Source of the DNA: CAVVSD01 sp963750895
GTDB lineage: Bacteria > Actinomycetota > Thermoleophilia > Solirubrobacterales > Solirubrobacteraceae
Assembly: GCA_963750895.1 (NCBI GenBank)
Contig: CAVVSD010000001.1
Coordinates: forward strand, 620,001-684,000
DNA length: 64,000 bases
Direction of reading: 5' to 3'
The position numbers and the translations under genes are program-made. Under the pieces are notes generated by a model. That model was not told where the DNA came from. It worked only from the letters and a program-made list of their open reading frames with translations, and searched no databases. Positions 7,436 through 16,003 of the stretch are shown here, piece after piece (positions within the stretch are counted from its first letter, which is position 1; each line of letters begins with the position of its first letter).

Positions 7436-9030
7436 GTCGCCTCCCGCGCGGTCGTCGCCGCGACGTCCCGCTCCGGCTCGCCGGGCAGGTGGTCCACGTC
7501 GAGGACGCCCTGGAAGATCCAGTCGTCCAGCCGCGCCTGGCGCAGCTGGTCGCCGTAGAGGATCGGGTACACGCCCTTCCAGCGCTCCTCGAGGAACGAG
7601 CGCATGCTCGTGTTGGCCTCCGCGGCCGAGAGCCGGTCGAGCGAGTGGAGGATCCCGGTGGCGCGCGGGATGCAGAAACCGCCCTGGCACGGCCCCATGC
7701 CCAGTCGCAGGCTGCGGCGGATGTCGTCGAGGTTCTGCGAGCCGCGCGCCCGCATCCCCGCCTCGAGGGTGCTGCGCTCGATGAGCTCGCACTCGCAGAT
7801 GAGCTGCTCGGTCTTCAGATGGCGGTCACGCGCGCGCAGGCGGGTGCCCGGCGACATGTACGCGCCGTCCTCCGAGCCGGGCAGCGCGGTCGTCTTCGTC
7901 GTGCACGGCCGGTCGTGGCCGAGCTGCTCGACCATCGCGTCGACGGCCTCCTCGGCCATGAGCCGGTAGGTCGTCAGCTTGCCGCCGGTGATCGTGATGA
8001 AGCCGCTGACGCCGTCGCGCTCGCCGTGGTCCAGCAGCGCGGTGCCGCGGCTGACGTCGCGCGTCGAGCCGCCGGCCTTCTGGTCGTCGAAGAGGGGGCG
8101 CACGCCCGCCCACACGCGCAGCGCGCGGTGGTTCCGGAAGCCGGGCACGAGCCGCTCGCCGTCGGCGAGCATCGCGTCGACCTCCTCCTGCGTGATCGGC
8201 AGGTCGTCCGGGTGCTCGGAGCGGATGTCCGTCGTCCCGATGACGCTCACGGTCCGGATCGGGACGATGATGTCGCCGTCCGCGGGCATGGTGCAGCGGT
8301 TGACCACCGTGTTCACGAGCCGGTGGTTCATCGCGATCATGATGCCCTTGCCGGGTACGACGGAGACGCCCTCGATGCCCGCCATCTGCGCGATCTCGTG
8401 GGCCCACGCGCCGCCGGCGTTGATGGTGAAGCCGGCCTCGACCTCGACCGTCTCGCCCGTGCGCTCGTCGTGCAGGCGCGCGCCGGTGACGGCGTCGCCC
8501 TCCCGGCGGAGCTCGACGCAGCGGTGGTAGGGGAGGATGCGGGCGCCGCGCGTGGCGGCGCCGTTGGCGAGGCCCCACACGAGCAGCCACACGTCGACCG
8601 ACGCGTCGGCGACGGTGAACGCCCGCTTGATGCCCGGGTTGAGCATCGGCTCACGGCGCAGGGCCTCGGCGACGTCGATCTCCTCCGTCGGGAGCCCGGC
8701 CTCGGCGCAGCCCGCGAGGAACTGGTCGCCGTACGCGGGGTCGTCGTCGGGCGTCGTGACGAACAGCCCTCCGGTGTCCTCGATCGCCGCGGAGGCGACG
8801 CCGCGGACGATCGCGTTCTCCTCCACGCACTCACGCGCCGCGATCGGGTCCTTCACGACGTAGCGCCCGCCGGAGTGCAGGAGGCCGTGGAAGCGGCCGC
8901 TCGTGCCCTCGGCGAGGTCGGCGCGGTCGACGAGGATGACGTCGTAGCCGCGCAGTGCGGCGTCCCAGGCGATCCCGGCGCCGGTGCCGCCGCCACCGAC
9001 GACGAGCACCTCGGTCTGCAACGTGGTCAT
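7432..9030 (-). CDS. glpA: Anaerobic-type glycerol-3-phosphate dehydrogenase subunit A
   Basis: Catalytic flavoprotein of 532 residues that oxidises glycerol 3-phosphate to dihydroxyacetone phosphate. FAD motif VVGGGGTGAGIAWDAALRG starts at residue 10, followed by the family strand GTSGRFHGLLHSGGRYV. The C-terminal 110 residues carry a Bfd-like 2Fe-2S domain with the cysteine pairs CEC and CQGGFC, the feature that separates GlpA from aerobic GlpD. It sits 66 nt after glpK; that gap holds a strong hairpin (9053-9080) which may set the relative amounts of the kinase and dehydrogenase parts of the message. Its product joins lower glycolysis. Confidence 0.95.
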   Translation of the reverse strand: MTTLQTEVLVVGGGGTGAGIAWDAALRGYDVILVDRADLAEGTSGRFHGLLHSGGRYVVKDPIAARECVEENAIVRGVASAAIEDTGGLFVTTPDDDPAYGDQFLAGCAEAGLPTEEIDVAEALRREPMLNPGIKRAFTVADASVDVWLLVWGLANGAATRGARILPYHRCVELRREGDAVTGARLHDERTGETVEVEAGFTINAGGAWAHEIAQMAGIEGVSVVPGKGIMIAMNHRLVNTVVNRCTMPADGDIIVPIRTVSVIGTTDIRSEHPDDLPITQEEVDAMLADGERLVPGFRNHRALRVWAGVRPLFDDQKAGGSTRDVSRGTALLDHGERDGVSGFITITGGKLTTYRLMAEEAVDAMVEQLGHDRPCTTKTTALPGSEDGAYMSPGTRLRARDRHLKTEQLICECELIERSTLEAGMRARGSQNLDDIRRSLRLGMGPCQGGFCIPRATGILHSLDRLSAAEANTSMRSFLEERWKGVYPILYGDQLRQARLDDWIFQGVLDVDHLPGEPERDVAATTAREAT

Positions 9031-9052
9031 GCCGCGTCCAGTCTCGCACGGC

Positions 9053-9080
9053 GGGGTGGCGCGCCCGAGCGCACCACCCC
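9053..9080 (-). terminator. Intercistronic hairpin between glpK and glpA
   Basis: A 12-nt arm GGGGTGGCGCGC and its near-exact complement GCGCACCACCCC flank a CCGA loop (one G-T-type mismatch). It lies in the only sizeable gap inside the glycerol operon. With no U-run after it on the minus strand, it could be a leaky terminator or an mRNA-stabilising stem. Confidence 0.4.
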
Positions 9081-9096
9081 TTCCGGCGCGTGCTCG

Positions 9097-10602
9097 CTAC
9101 TCGTTCTCGAACCAGTCGAAGGTCCGCGTGACGGCCTTCTTCCAGTACTTGAAGTACTCGTCGCTCGTGCTGGCGTCCATCTTGGGCTCCCAGCGCTTGT
9201 CCTCCTGCCAGTTCTCGCGGAGGTCCTCCTGCTCGGACCAGAACCCGGTCGCGAGGCCCGCGGCGTACGCGGCGCCCAGCGCCGTGGTCTCCGCCACGAC
9301 CGGGCGGATGACCGGCACGCCGAGCAGGTCGGCCTGGAACTGCATGAGCAGCTCGTTCTGCACCATGCCGCCGTCGACCTTCAGCGACTCGAGGTCCACG
9401 CCGGAGTCCTGGTTCATCGCCTCGACGATCTCACGGCTCTGGTAGGCCGTCGCCTCGAGCGTCGCCCGCGCGATGTGGCCCGCCGTGACGAAGCGGGTCA
9501 GGCCGGCGAAGACGCCGCGCGCGTTGGACTTCCAGTACGGCGCGAACAGGCCGGAGAACGCCGGGACGATGTACAGGCCGCCGTTGTCGTCGACCGACTC
9601 GGCGAGCTCCTCGACCTCCGGCGCGGCGTTGATGAGCTTCAGGTTGTCGCGCAGCCACTGCACGAGCGAGCCGGTGACCGCGATCGAGCCCTCGAGCGCG
9701 TACACCGTCTCTGCGTCGCCGATCTTGTAGCAGACGGTCGTGAGCAGGCCGTTCTTGGACTGGACCGCCTCCGTGCCCGTGTTGAGCAGGAGGAAGTTGC
9801 CCGTCCCGTACGTGTTCTTGGCCTCGCCGACGGCGAAGCAGGTCTGCCCGAACGTCGCCGCCTGCTGATCGCCCAGGTCGCCGGCGATCTTGACGCCGGC
9901 CATCTTGCCGCCCTTGACCTCGCCGTAGACCTCGCTCGACGCGCGGACCTCGGGCAGCATGGACATCGGGACGCCGATGATCGATGCGATCTTCTCGTCC
10001 CACGCCAGCTTGTTCAGGTCGAACAGCAGCGTGCGGCTCGCGTTCGTGACGTCGGTCATGTGCAGACCGCCGTCCTTGCCGCCGGTCAGGTTCCAGATGA
10101 CCCAGGTGTCCATGTTGCCGAACAGCAGGTCACCCGACTCGGCCTTCTCGCGCGCGCCGTCGACGTTGTCGAGGATCCACCGGACCTTCGGGCCCGAGAA
10201 GTAGGTGGCCAGCGGCAGGCCGGTCTGCTCCTTGAAGCGGTCCTGGCCGCCGTCGGCGGAGAACTCGTCGACGAGCTTGTCGGTCCGCGTGTCCTGCCAG
10301 ACGATCGCGTTGTGGATCGGCTGACCGGTCGTCTTGTCCCAGACCACCGCGGTCTCGCGCTGGTTGGTGATGCCGAGTCCGGCGATGTCGTCGGCGGTCG
10401 CGCCGGCGGAGTCGAGGGCCTCGTCGATGACCTCCTGCGACCGCGCCCAGATCTCCAGCGCGTCGTGCTCGACCCAGCCCGGCTTCGGGAAGATCTGCTC
10501 GTGCTCCTTCTGGGACACGGACACGACCCGTCCGGCGTGGTCGAAGATCATCGCCCGCGTGCTCGTCGTGCCCTGGTCCAGGGCTGCTGCGTACTTCGGC
10601 AC
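9097..10602 (-). CDS. glpK: Glycerol kinase
   Basis: ATP-dependent kinase that traps glycerol as glycerol 3-phosphate. The 501-residue length and the sequence match the FGGY family throughout: ALDQGTTSTRAMIFD at the N-terminus (phosphate-1 loop), WQDTR in the glycerol site, the FGGY signature region with GDLGDQQAATFGQ, and KVDGGMVQNELLMQ near residue 400. It follows dhaL by 14 nt and has a good ribosome site (AGAGAGGAAC) ahead of its ATG. Being in the same operon as the facilitator GlpF and the GlpABC dehydrogenase, it supplies the standard phosphorylative route for glycerol. Confidence 0.97.
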   Translation of the reverse strand: MPKYAAALDQGTTSTRAMIFDHAGRVVSVSQKEHEQIFPKPGWVEHDALEIWARSQEVIDEALDSAGATADDIAGLGITNQRETAVVWDKTTGQPIHNAIVWQDTRTDKLVDEFSADGGQDRFKEQTGLPLATYFSGPKVRWILDNVDGAREKAESGDLLFGNMDTWVIWNLTGGKDGGLHMTDVTNASRTLLFDLNKLAWDEKIASIIGVPMSMLPEVRASSEVYGEVKGGKMAGVKIAGDLGDQQAATFGQTCFAVGEAKNTYGTGNFLLLNTGTEAVQSKNGLLTTVCYKIGDAETVYALEGSIAVTGSLVQWLRDNLKLINAAPEVEELAESVDDNGGLYIVPAFSGLFAPYWKSNARGVFAGLTRFVTAGHIARATLEATAYQSREIVEAMNQDSGVDLESLKVDGGMVQNELLMQFQADLLGVPVIRPVVAETTALGAAYAAGLATGFWSEQEDLRENWQEDKRWEPKMDASTSDEYFKYWKKAVTRTFDWFENE

Positions 10603-10616
10603 GGTGCTGTTCCTCT

Positions 10617-11243
10617 CTAGCTTGGGTTCGCGAAGGCCTGCGCTGCGGCCCTCATCATCAGGGCGGAGGACGTGGCCCCCGGATCCTGGTGCCCGCTGCT
10701 CCTGTCGCCCAGGTAGCTGGCGCGGCCCTTGCGCGCGACGAGGGGGATCGTCGCCCGCATTCCCTCCTCTGCCGCGTCGGCGGCCCGTTCGGCCGCCGCC
10801 ACGAGCTCCCCGCCCTCCGCGAGTGCGTCCGCGGCGGGGATGAGCGCATCGAGCATCGTCTTGTCACCGGGCTCCGCCTTGCCGCGCGCGCGGACGCCGT
10901 CGACGCCCGCGCGCACCGCGGCGGCGAAGCCGTCGGTGTCGAGCTCGGAGCTGCCGGCCGCGGACTGACCTGCCTGGAGGAAGAACGTCCCGTACAGCGG
11001 GCCGCCGGCACCGCCGACGCTCGACACGAGCGCCATGCCGACGGCCTTCAGTGCTGCCCCGACGTCATCCCCCTCGAGGGTGTCCAGCTTCTCGACCGCC
11101 TTGCGAAGCCCACGGTCCATGTTCGTCCCGTGGTCGCCGTCGCCGATCGCCTGGTCGAGCTTCGTGAGCTCGCCCTTGCGTTCGCCGATCTCGGCGGCGA
11201 AGCGCCGCACCCAGTCCGTGACCTGCTCGTACCCCGCGCTCAT
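10617..11243 (-). CDS. dhaL: PTS-dependent dihydroxyacetone kinase, ADP-binding subunit
   Basis: 208 residues, all alpha-helical DhaL fold. The metal/ADP site AIGDGDHGTNMDRG near residue 30 keeps the three aspartates that bind the two Mg ions. The glycine-rich SSVGGAGGPLYGTFF and the C-terminal GHQDPGATS match the family. In this PTS version ADP is a permanent cofactor that is re-phosphorylated by DhaM, whose gene is the last of the operon. It starts 10 nt after dhaK ends. Together DhaK, DhaL and DhaM convert dihydroxyacetone to dihydroxyacetone phosphate. Confidence 0.95.
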   Translation of the reverse strand: MSAGYEQVTDWVRRFAAEIGERKGELTKLDQAIGDGDHGTNMDRGLRKAVEKLDTLEGDDVGAALKAVGMALVSSVGGAGGPLYGTFFLQAGQSAAGSSELDTDGFAAAVRAGVDGVRARGKAEPGDKTMLDALIPAADALAEGGELVAAAERAADAAEEGMRATIPLVARKGRASYLGDRSSGHQDPGATSSALMMRAAAQAFANPS

Positions 11244-11253
11244 CGGCTGATCA

Positions 11254-12252
<999 letters not shown>

Positions 12253-12256
12253 GCGA

Positions 12257-12979
12257 TCAGCCTGGCCAGGCGACCACGTAGAGCAGGGCGCCTAGCGCGC
12301 CGCCGACCATCGGGCCGACGACCGGGATCCAGGCGTATCCCCAGTCGGAGTCGCCCTTGCCGGGGACCGGGAGGATCGCGTGGATGATGCGTGGCGAGAG
12401 GTCACGCGCTGGGTTGATCGCGTACCCCGTCGGGCCACCGAGCGACAAGCCGATGCCGACGACGAGGAAGGCGACAAGCAATGTGCCCAGCCCACTGAGG
12501 GCGACCCCCTTGTTGCCGGGGTCGGTCATCGCGAGGATCCCGAGCACGAGGACGAAGGTGCCGACGACTTCCGTGAACAGGTTCCAGAACGTGTTCCGGA
12601 TCGCGGGGCCCGTCGAGAACACCGCGAGCTTGAGGCCCGGGTCCTCGGTCTGCTGGAAGTGCTGCCAGTACGAGCCCAGCACCAGGACGGCGCCGATGGC
12701 GGCACCGATGAACTCGCCGATCCAGTACTGGATGGCTTCACCGAAGTCGATGCCGCCGTTGATCCAGATACCGAGCGTCACGGCCGGGTTCAGGTGCGCT
12801 CCGGAGAACTGCCCGACGGAGTACGCACCGACCATGACCGCGAAGCCCCACCCGAAGGTGATGACGATCCATCCGGAGTTCTCGGCCTTCGACTTGGCCA
12901 GGAGGACTGCTGCGACGACGCCGTCGCCTAGGAGGATCAGCAGCATGGTGCCGATGATCTCCGCAGGGATGATGTCCAC
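12257..12979 (-). CDS. glpF: Glycerol uptake facilitator (aquaglyceroporin, MIP family)
   Basis: Six-helix channel with the two half-helix NPA motifs at residues 64-66 (HLNPAVTLG) and 189-191 (AINPARD). Asp193, directly after the second NPA-Arg, is the mark of glycerol-permeable members. I chose the GTG at 12979 because AAAGGAG lies 4 nt before it and the next residues DIIPAEIIG start the first helix; a longer frame begins at 13012 but would put the ribosome site inside the gene. First gene of the glycerol operon; allows passive entry of glycerol and probably dihydroxyacetone. Confidence 0.94.
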   Translation of the reverse strand: MDIIPAEIIGTMLLILLGDGVVAAVLLAKSKAENSGWIVITFGWGFAVMVGAYSVGQFSGAHLNPAVTLGIWINGGIDFGEAIQYWIGEFIGAAIGAVLVLGSYWQHFQQTEDPGLKLAVFSTGPAIRNTFWNLFTEVVGTFVLVLGILAMTDPGNKGVALSGLGTLLVAFLVVGIGLSLGGPTGYAINPARDLSPRIIHAILPVPGKGDSDWGYAWIPVVGPMVGGALGALLYVVAWPG

Positions 12980-13036
12980 AACGCTCCTTTCCCCCCCCAC
13001 CGGGGGGAGCATCTGGGGACAGCAGGAACGTCCGCG

Positions 13037-13066
13037 ACCCTAGACCTGCGAACGGCGGTTCGTCAA
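13037..13066 (-). promoter_or_regulatory. Probable promoter of the glp/dha operon with an inverted repeat in the spacer
   Basis: On the minus strand TTGACG (13066-13061) and TAGGGT (13042-13037) are 18 nt apart, a near-consensus sigma-70 promoter about 60 nt before the glpF GTG. The spacer contains CGAAC-GGCG-GTTCG (13049-13062), an exact inverted repeat where a repressor would block polymerase. Between the promoter and glpF a C8/G6 tract (12991-13007) can form a hairpin just before the ribosome site. Confidence 0.6.
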
Positions 13067-13072
13067 CGACGG

Positions 13073-13873
13073 CTAAGCCGCCGCACGCCTGGCTGCAGCG
13101 GCGCGGGACTCGTCGACCGCCGCCTGCTCCGCGAAGAAGGCCTCCAGCTCGGCCACGACGACGTAACGGTCCGCATCCGGGTGGATCGGGCGACCGAAGC
13201 GGACTTCGACCGGATGACGGCGCAACCGCAGGGTGCCGGCGCGGCGCGGCCAGGAGCGGCCGGGGGGCATCGCGGCGCGCGTGCCGGAGACGTGCATGGG
13301 CACGATCGCGATGCCGTGCTCGTGCGCCAGGACGGCCGCGCCCGAGCGCAGCTTGCCGACCTCACCGCTCCGCGACCGCGTGCCCTCGGGGTACAGCAGG
13401 AGGTTCCAGCGCTGGTCGATGAGGCGGTGGATGTGGTCCGACGCGCCCTGGACGAGCCCGCCGCCGCCGCGTGACACGGGCACCGTGTTGAACAGGAGCG
13501 ACACCGCCGTCGCGACGAGGCGGTTGCGGTAGAAGTAGTCGGCGGCCGCGGCGACCGCCGTGCGCTGGCGCCAGGCGCGCGGGAGCGCCCGCAGGATGAT
13601 CGGCGTGTCGAGGTGGCTGCCGTGGTTGGCCACCATGATCACCGGCGGCTTGAGGCGCGCGAAGTGCTCGCTGCCCCTGGCCCTGCGGCGGACGTAGAAG
13701 TCGATCGCCGGCCCGAGGATGAAGCTCTGGATGGTCTCGCGGACGGCGCGGGCGGGGCCGCAGCGGGCCCACGGGATGTCGAGCGACGCAGCGGCGCGAC
13801 CGATCTCACGAGCCTTCGGCCCTGCCGCCTTCGCTGCGTCGACGAGCTGCTTGCCCCGCTCCATCCGGCCCAT
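13073..13873 (-). CDS. 1-acyl-sn-glycerol-3-phosphate acyltransferase family protein
   Basis: A PlsC-type acyltransferase of 266 residues. The catalytic HX4D box is NHGSHLD, and the phosphate-binding box is YPEGTRSRSGE; both are intact. These enzymes acylate lysophosphatidic acid to phosphatidic acid, or related acceptors, at the inner membrane face. Only a weak hydrophobic stretch is present before the HX4D box. It is transcribed on the same strand and ends 94 nt upstream of glpF but before the glpF promoter, so it is a separate unit with a related theme (glycerophospholipid synthesis). Exact acceptor is unknown. Confidence 0.88.
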   Translation of the reverse strand: MGRMERGKQLVDAAKAAGPKAREIGRAAASLDIPWARCGPARAVRETIQSFILGPAIDFYVRRRARGSEHFARLKPPVIMVANHGSHLDTPIILRALPRAWRQRTAVAAAADYFYRNRLVATAVSLLFNTVPVSRGGGGLVQGASDHIHRLIDQRWNLLLYPEGTRSRSGEVGKLRSGAAVLAHEHGIAIVPMHVSGTRAAMPPGRSWPRRAGTLRLRRHPVEVRFGRPIHPDADRYVVVAELEAFFAEQAAVDESRAAAARRAAA

Positions 13874-13908
13874 GTACCCCGGGTGGGTGGGCCGGTTTCA
13901 GCGATTGC

Positions 13909-14223
13909 TCAGGCTGATCCGCGTTCGGCGGCCGCGGCCTGCAGCCGGACGAGCCGTGCGTCCCACTCGCCGCCGACCTGGGCCATCCACGCCATCGCGT
14001 CCGAGAGCGGCTCCGGGGTGGCGTGGAAGCGCATCGTCCGGCCGCTGCGCTCCGCGTCGACGAGCTGCGCGCCCTCGAGGATCGCGAGGTGCTTGGAGAC
14101 CGCCTGCCGCGTCACGGGAAGGGCCGCCGCGAGCTCCGTCGCCGTCCGTGCGCGGCCCTGTGCGACGAGCGAGAGGACCTCCCGCCGCGTCGGATCCGCG
14201 AGGGCGGCGAACACGTCGCCCAT
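13909..14223 (-). CDS. ArsR-family HTH repressor (SRPBCC-associated type)
   Basis: 104-residue winged-helix protein: MGDVFAALADPTRREVL opens the first helix and TATELAAALPVTRQAVSKHL is the recognition region. No metal-binding ELCVC-type cysteines are present, so it is not an arsenic sensor; it fits the subgroup always found beside START/AHSA1-like genes. It begins 1 nt after the stop of the SRPBCC gene. Two copies of a 16-nt palindrome upstream (14575-14590 and 14619-14634) are the natural operator, implying autoregulation. Confidence 0.9.
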   Translation of the reverse strand: MGDVFAALADPTRREVLSLVAQGRARTATELAAALPVTRQAVSKHLAILEGAQLVDAERSGRTMRFHATPEPLSDAMAWMAQVGGEWDARLVRLQAAAAERGSA

Positions 14224-14224
14224 G

Positions 14225-14557
14225 TCAGGCGGGCACCATCTGCATGCGGTGCAGCGCGCTCGCGACCGGACCGACCGCGGGCCCGGACTCGACGACCGTG
14301 ACGCGCGTGCCGTCGCGCACGTCGTCCAGCGTGAGCTCCACGCGCGTGAGCAGCGCGTCGTCGTCGCCCCACCAGAAGGAGAGCCGCTCGCCGGGATCGA
14401 CCTCCTCGACGATCGTGCGCCGCTCGTCGAGCGTGCCCTCGGCGCCGGGGACGAGCTCGAGGTCGGCGCGCTCGGCGAGCCACGCCTCCGGGTCCGACAC
14501 GACCTCCCAGGCCTCGTCGCGCCCGAGGGGCAGGACGATGTCGCGGGTGACGTCCAT
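14225..14557 (-). CDS. SRPBCC (START/AHSA1-like) domain protein
   Basis: A 110-residue protein with the AHSA1-like pattern: VTRDIVLPLGRDEAWEVVSDPEAW at the start, LSFWWGDDD in the middle and GTRVTVVESG before the last helix. The fold makes a hydrophobic cavity for a small lipid-like ligand; function is unknown. The start at 14557 is supported by AAGGAG 7 nt upstream; an in-frame extension to 14614 would run through the operator and promoter. Forms a two-gene operon with the ArsR repressor. Confidence 0.85.
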   Translation of the reverse strand: MDVTRDIVLPLGRDEAWEVVSDPEAWLAERADLELVPGAEGTLDERRTIVEEVDPGERLSFWWGDDDALLTRVELTLDDVRDGTRVTVVESGPAVGPVASALHRMQMVPA

Positions 14558-14574
14558 GGGGTGCTCCTTCATGT

Positions 14575-14634
14575 GCAACTGAACGGTTGCGTCGAATGCT
14601 ACCGTCCGGGACAAACGTGCAACCGGATGGTTGC
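14575..14634. promoter_or_regulatory. Divergent promoter with paired ArsR-type operators
   Basis: Two near-identical 16-mers, GCAACTGAACGGTTGC (14575-14590) and GCAACCGGATGGTTGC (14619-14634), each an inverted repeat with GCAAC/GTTGC arms, lie 44 bp apart. Between them, back-to-back -10 hexamers share bases: TAGCAT (14601-14596, minus, toward SRPBCC-arsR) and TACCGT (14600-14605, plus, toward clpP). The right-hand operator covers the minus-strand -35 and abuts the clpP ribosome site, so repressor binding could silence both directions. Confidence 0.65.
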
Positions 14635-14652
14635 GGAAGGAGCTTCACGCGC

Positions 14653-15263
14653 ATGCCCCTCGTCCCCATGGTCATCCAGGACAACGGTCGCGGCGAGCGG
14701 TCGTTCGACATCTACTCGCGGCTGCTCAACGAGCGGGTCATCTTCCTCGGCACGCCGATCGACGACGAGGTCGCCAACCTCGTGGTCGCCCAGCTCCTGC
14801 ACCTCGAGGCCGACGACCCCGACAAGGAGATCTCGCTCTACATCAACTGCCCCGGCGGCGTCGTCTACTCGGGGCTCGCGATCTACGACACGATGCAGTT
14901 CATCGGCCCGGACGTGAAGACGATCTGCTGCGGGATCGCCATGTCGATGGGCTCGCTCATCCTGGCCGGGGGCGCCGAGGGCAAGCGCTTCGCGCTGCCG
15001 AACTCGCGGATCCTCATCCACCAGCCGAGCGGCGGCTTCCAGGGCCAGTCGACCGACATCGAGATCCACGCGCGCGAGACGCTCGCGCTGCGCGCCCGGC
15101 TCGACGAGATCTACGCGGCCCACACGGGCCAGACCGTGGAGAAGGTGCACGACGACATGGACCGCGACCGGTTCTTCACCTCCGAGCAGGCGGTCGACTA
15201 CGGGATCGTCGACAAGGTGATCTCGTCGCGCAATGGGGTCTTGCCCCTAACGCTCATAGGTGA
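14653..15263 (+). CDS. clpP: ATP-dependent Clp protease proteolytic subunit (3' end apparently frameshifted)
   Basis: Serine protease that forms the tetradecameric degradation barrel with Clp ATPases. The catalytic triad is complete: Ser98 (IAMSMGS), His123 (ILIHQPSGG) and Asp172 (RDRF). ATG at 14653 follows GGAAGGAG by 10 nt. The ClpP body ends at residue 193 (DKVISSR), but the frame has no stop there and stays open to 16062, running through map in another frame. One missing base in the GGGG run at 15235-15238 would give RNGGLAPNAHR and the TGA at 15261-15263, overlapping the map ATG as TGATG. I give that end. It is downstream of an ArsR-type operator. ClpS is encoded at 21382. Confidence 0.85.
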
Positions 15264-16003
15264 TGTCGACAGACGACCCAGCAGAGATCGAAGGCCTCCA
15301 GGCCGCCGGCAAGGCCGTGGCGGCGGTGCTGCGCGAGACGCGCCGCCACGTCCGCCCGGGCGTGACCACGAAGGAGCTCGACGAGGTCGCCGAGCGGACC
15401 ATGAAGATGCACGGCGCGCGCTCCGCGCCGCGGCTCGTCTACGACTTCCCCGGCGCGATCTGCATCTCGGTGGACGACGAGGCGGTCCACGGCATCCCGG
15501 GCCCGCGCCGTCTGCGCGAGGGCCAGCTCGTCAAGCTCGACGTCACCGTCGAGCGCAACGGCTTCTTCGCGGACGCCGCCGTCTCCGTCCCCGTCGGCCG
15601 CGTGAAGCCGGGCGTCAGCCGGCTCGTCGCCACCGCGCAGAGCGCGCTGAACGAGGCGCTGGGCGCCGTCCGGCCCGGCATGACGAACGCGGAGCTGGGC
15701 GGCATCGTGGAGGCCGCCGTCGAGCGCCGCGGGGCGCGCGTGCTGCGCGAGCTCACCGGCCACGGCATCGGCCGCACGATCCACGAGGGCCCGACCGTCC
15801 CGAACTACGCCGACCTCGACGACGTCGAGACCCTCACCGAGGGTCTCGTCATGACGATCGAGCCGATCATCGCCCAGTCCACGCGCACGACGGTGACCGA
15901 GGACGACGGCTGGACGATCTCGACGGACGACGGCAGCGTCTCCGCCCACGCCGAGCACACGCTCGTCGTGCGCGACGGGCGCCCGCTGATCCTCACCGCC
16001 TGA
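15263..16003 (+). CDS. map: Methionine aminopeptidase, type I
   Basis: Cobalt/iron-dependent enzyme that removes the initiator methionine from new proteins. About 246 residues, normal for the family. The five metal ligands are recognisable: the aspartates of VKLDVTVER and GFFADAAVS, His in LTGHGIGRTIHE, Glu in VMTIEPI and Glu in SAHAEHTL. His in DEAVHGIPG is the conserved substrate-contact residue. The ATG at 15263 overlaps the restored clpP stop; a GTG at 15260 is an alternative. The 3' end overlaps the convergent DUF389 gene by 11 bp. Confidence 0.95.
   Translation: MSTDDPAEIEGLQAAGKAVAAVLRETRRHVRPGVTTKELDEVAERTMKMHGARSAPRLVYDFPGAICISVDDEAVHGIPGPRRLREGQLVKLDVTVERNGFFADAAVSVPVGRVKPGVSRLVATAQSALNEALGAVRPGMTNAELGGIVEAAVERRGARVLRELTGHGIGRTIHEGPTVPNYADLDDVETLTEGLVMTIEPIIAQSTRTTVTEDDGWTISTDDGSVSAHAEHTLVVRDGRPLILTA

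Noticed and set aside
7489..10620. A 1043-codon plus-strand open frame
   Set aside because: Antisense shadow of glpA and glpK; composition is that of a reverse-frame artefact.
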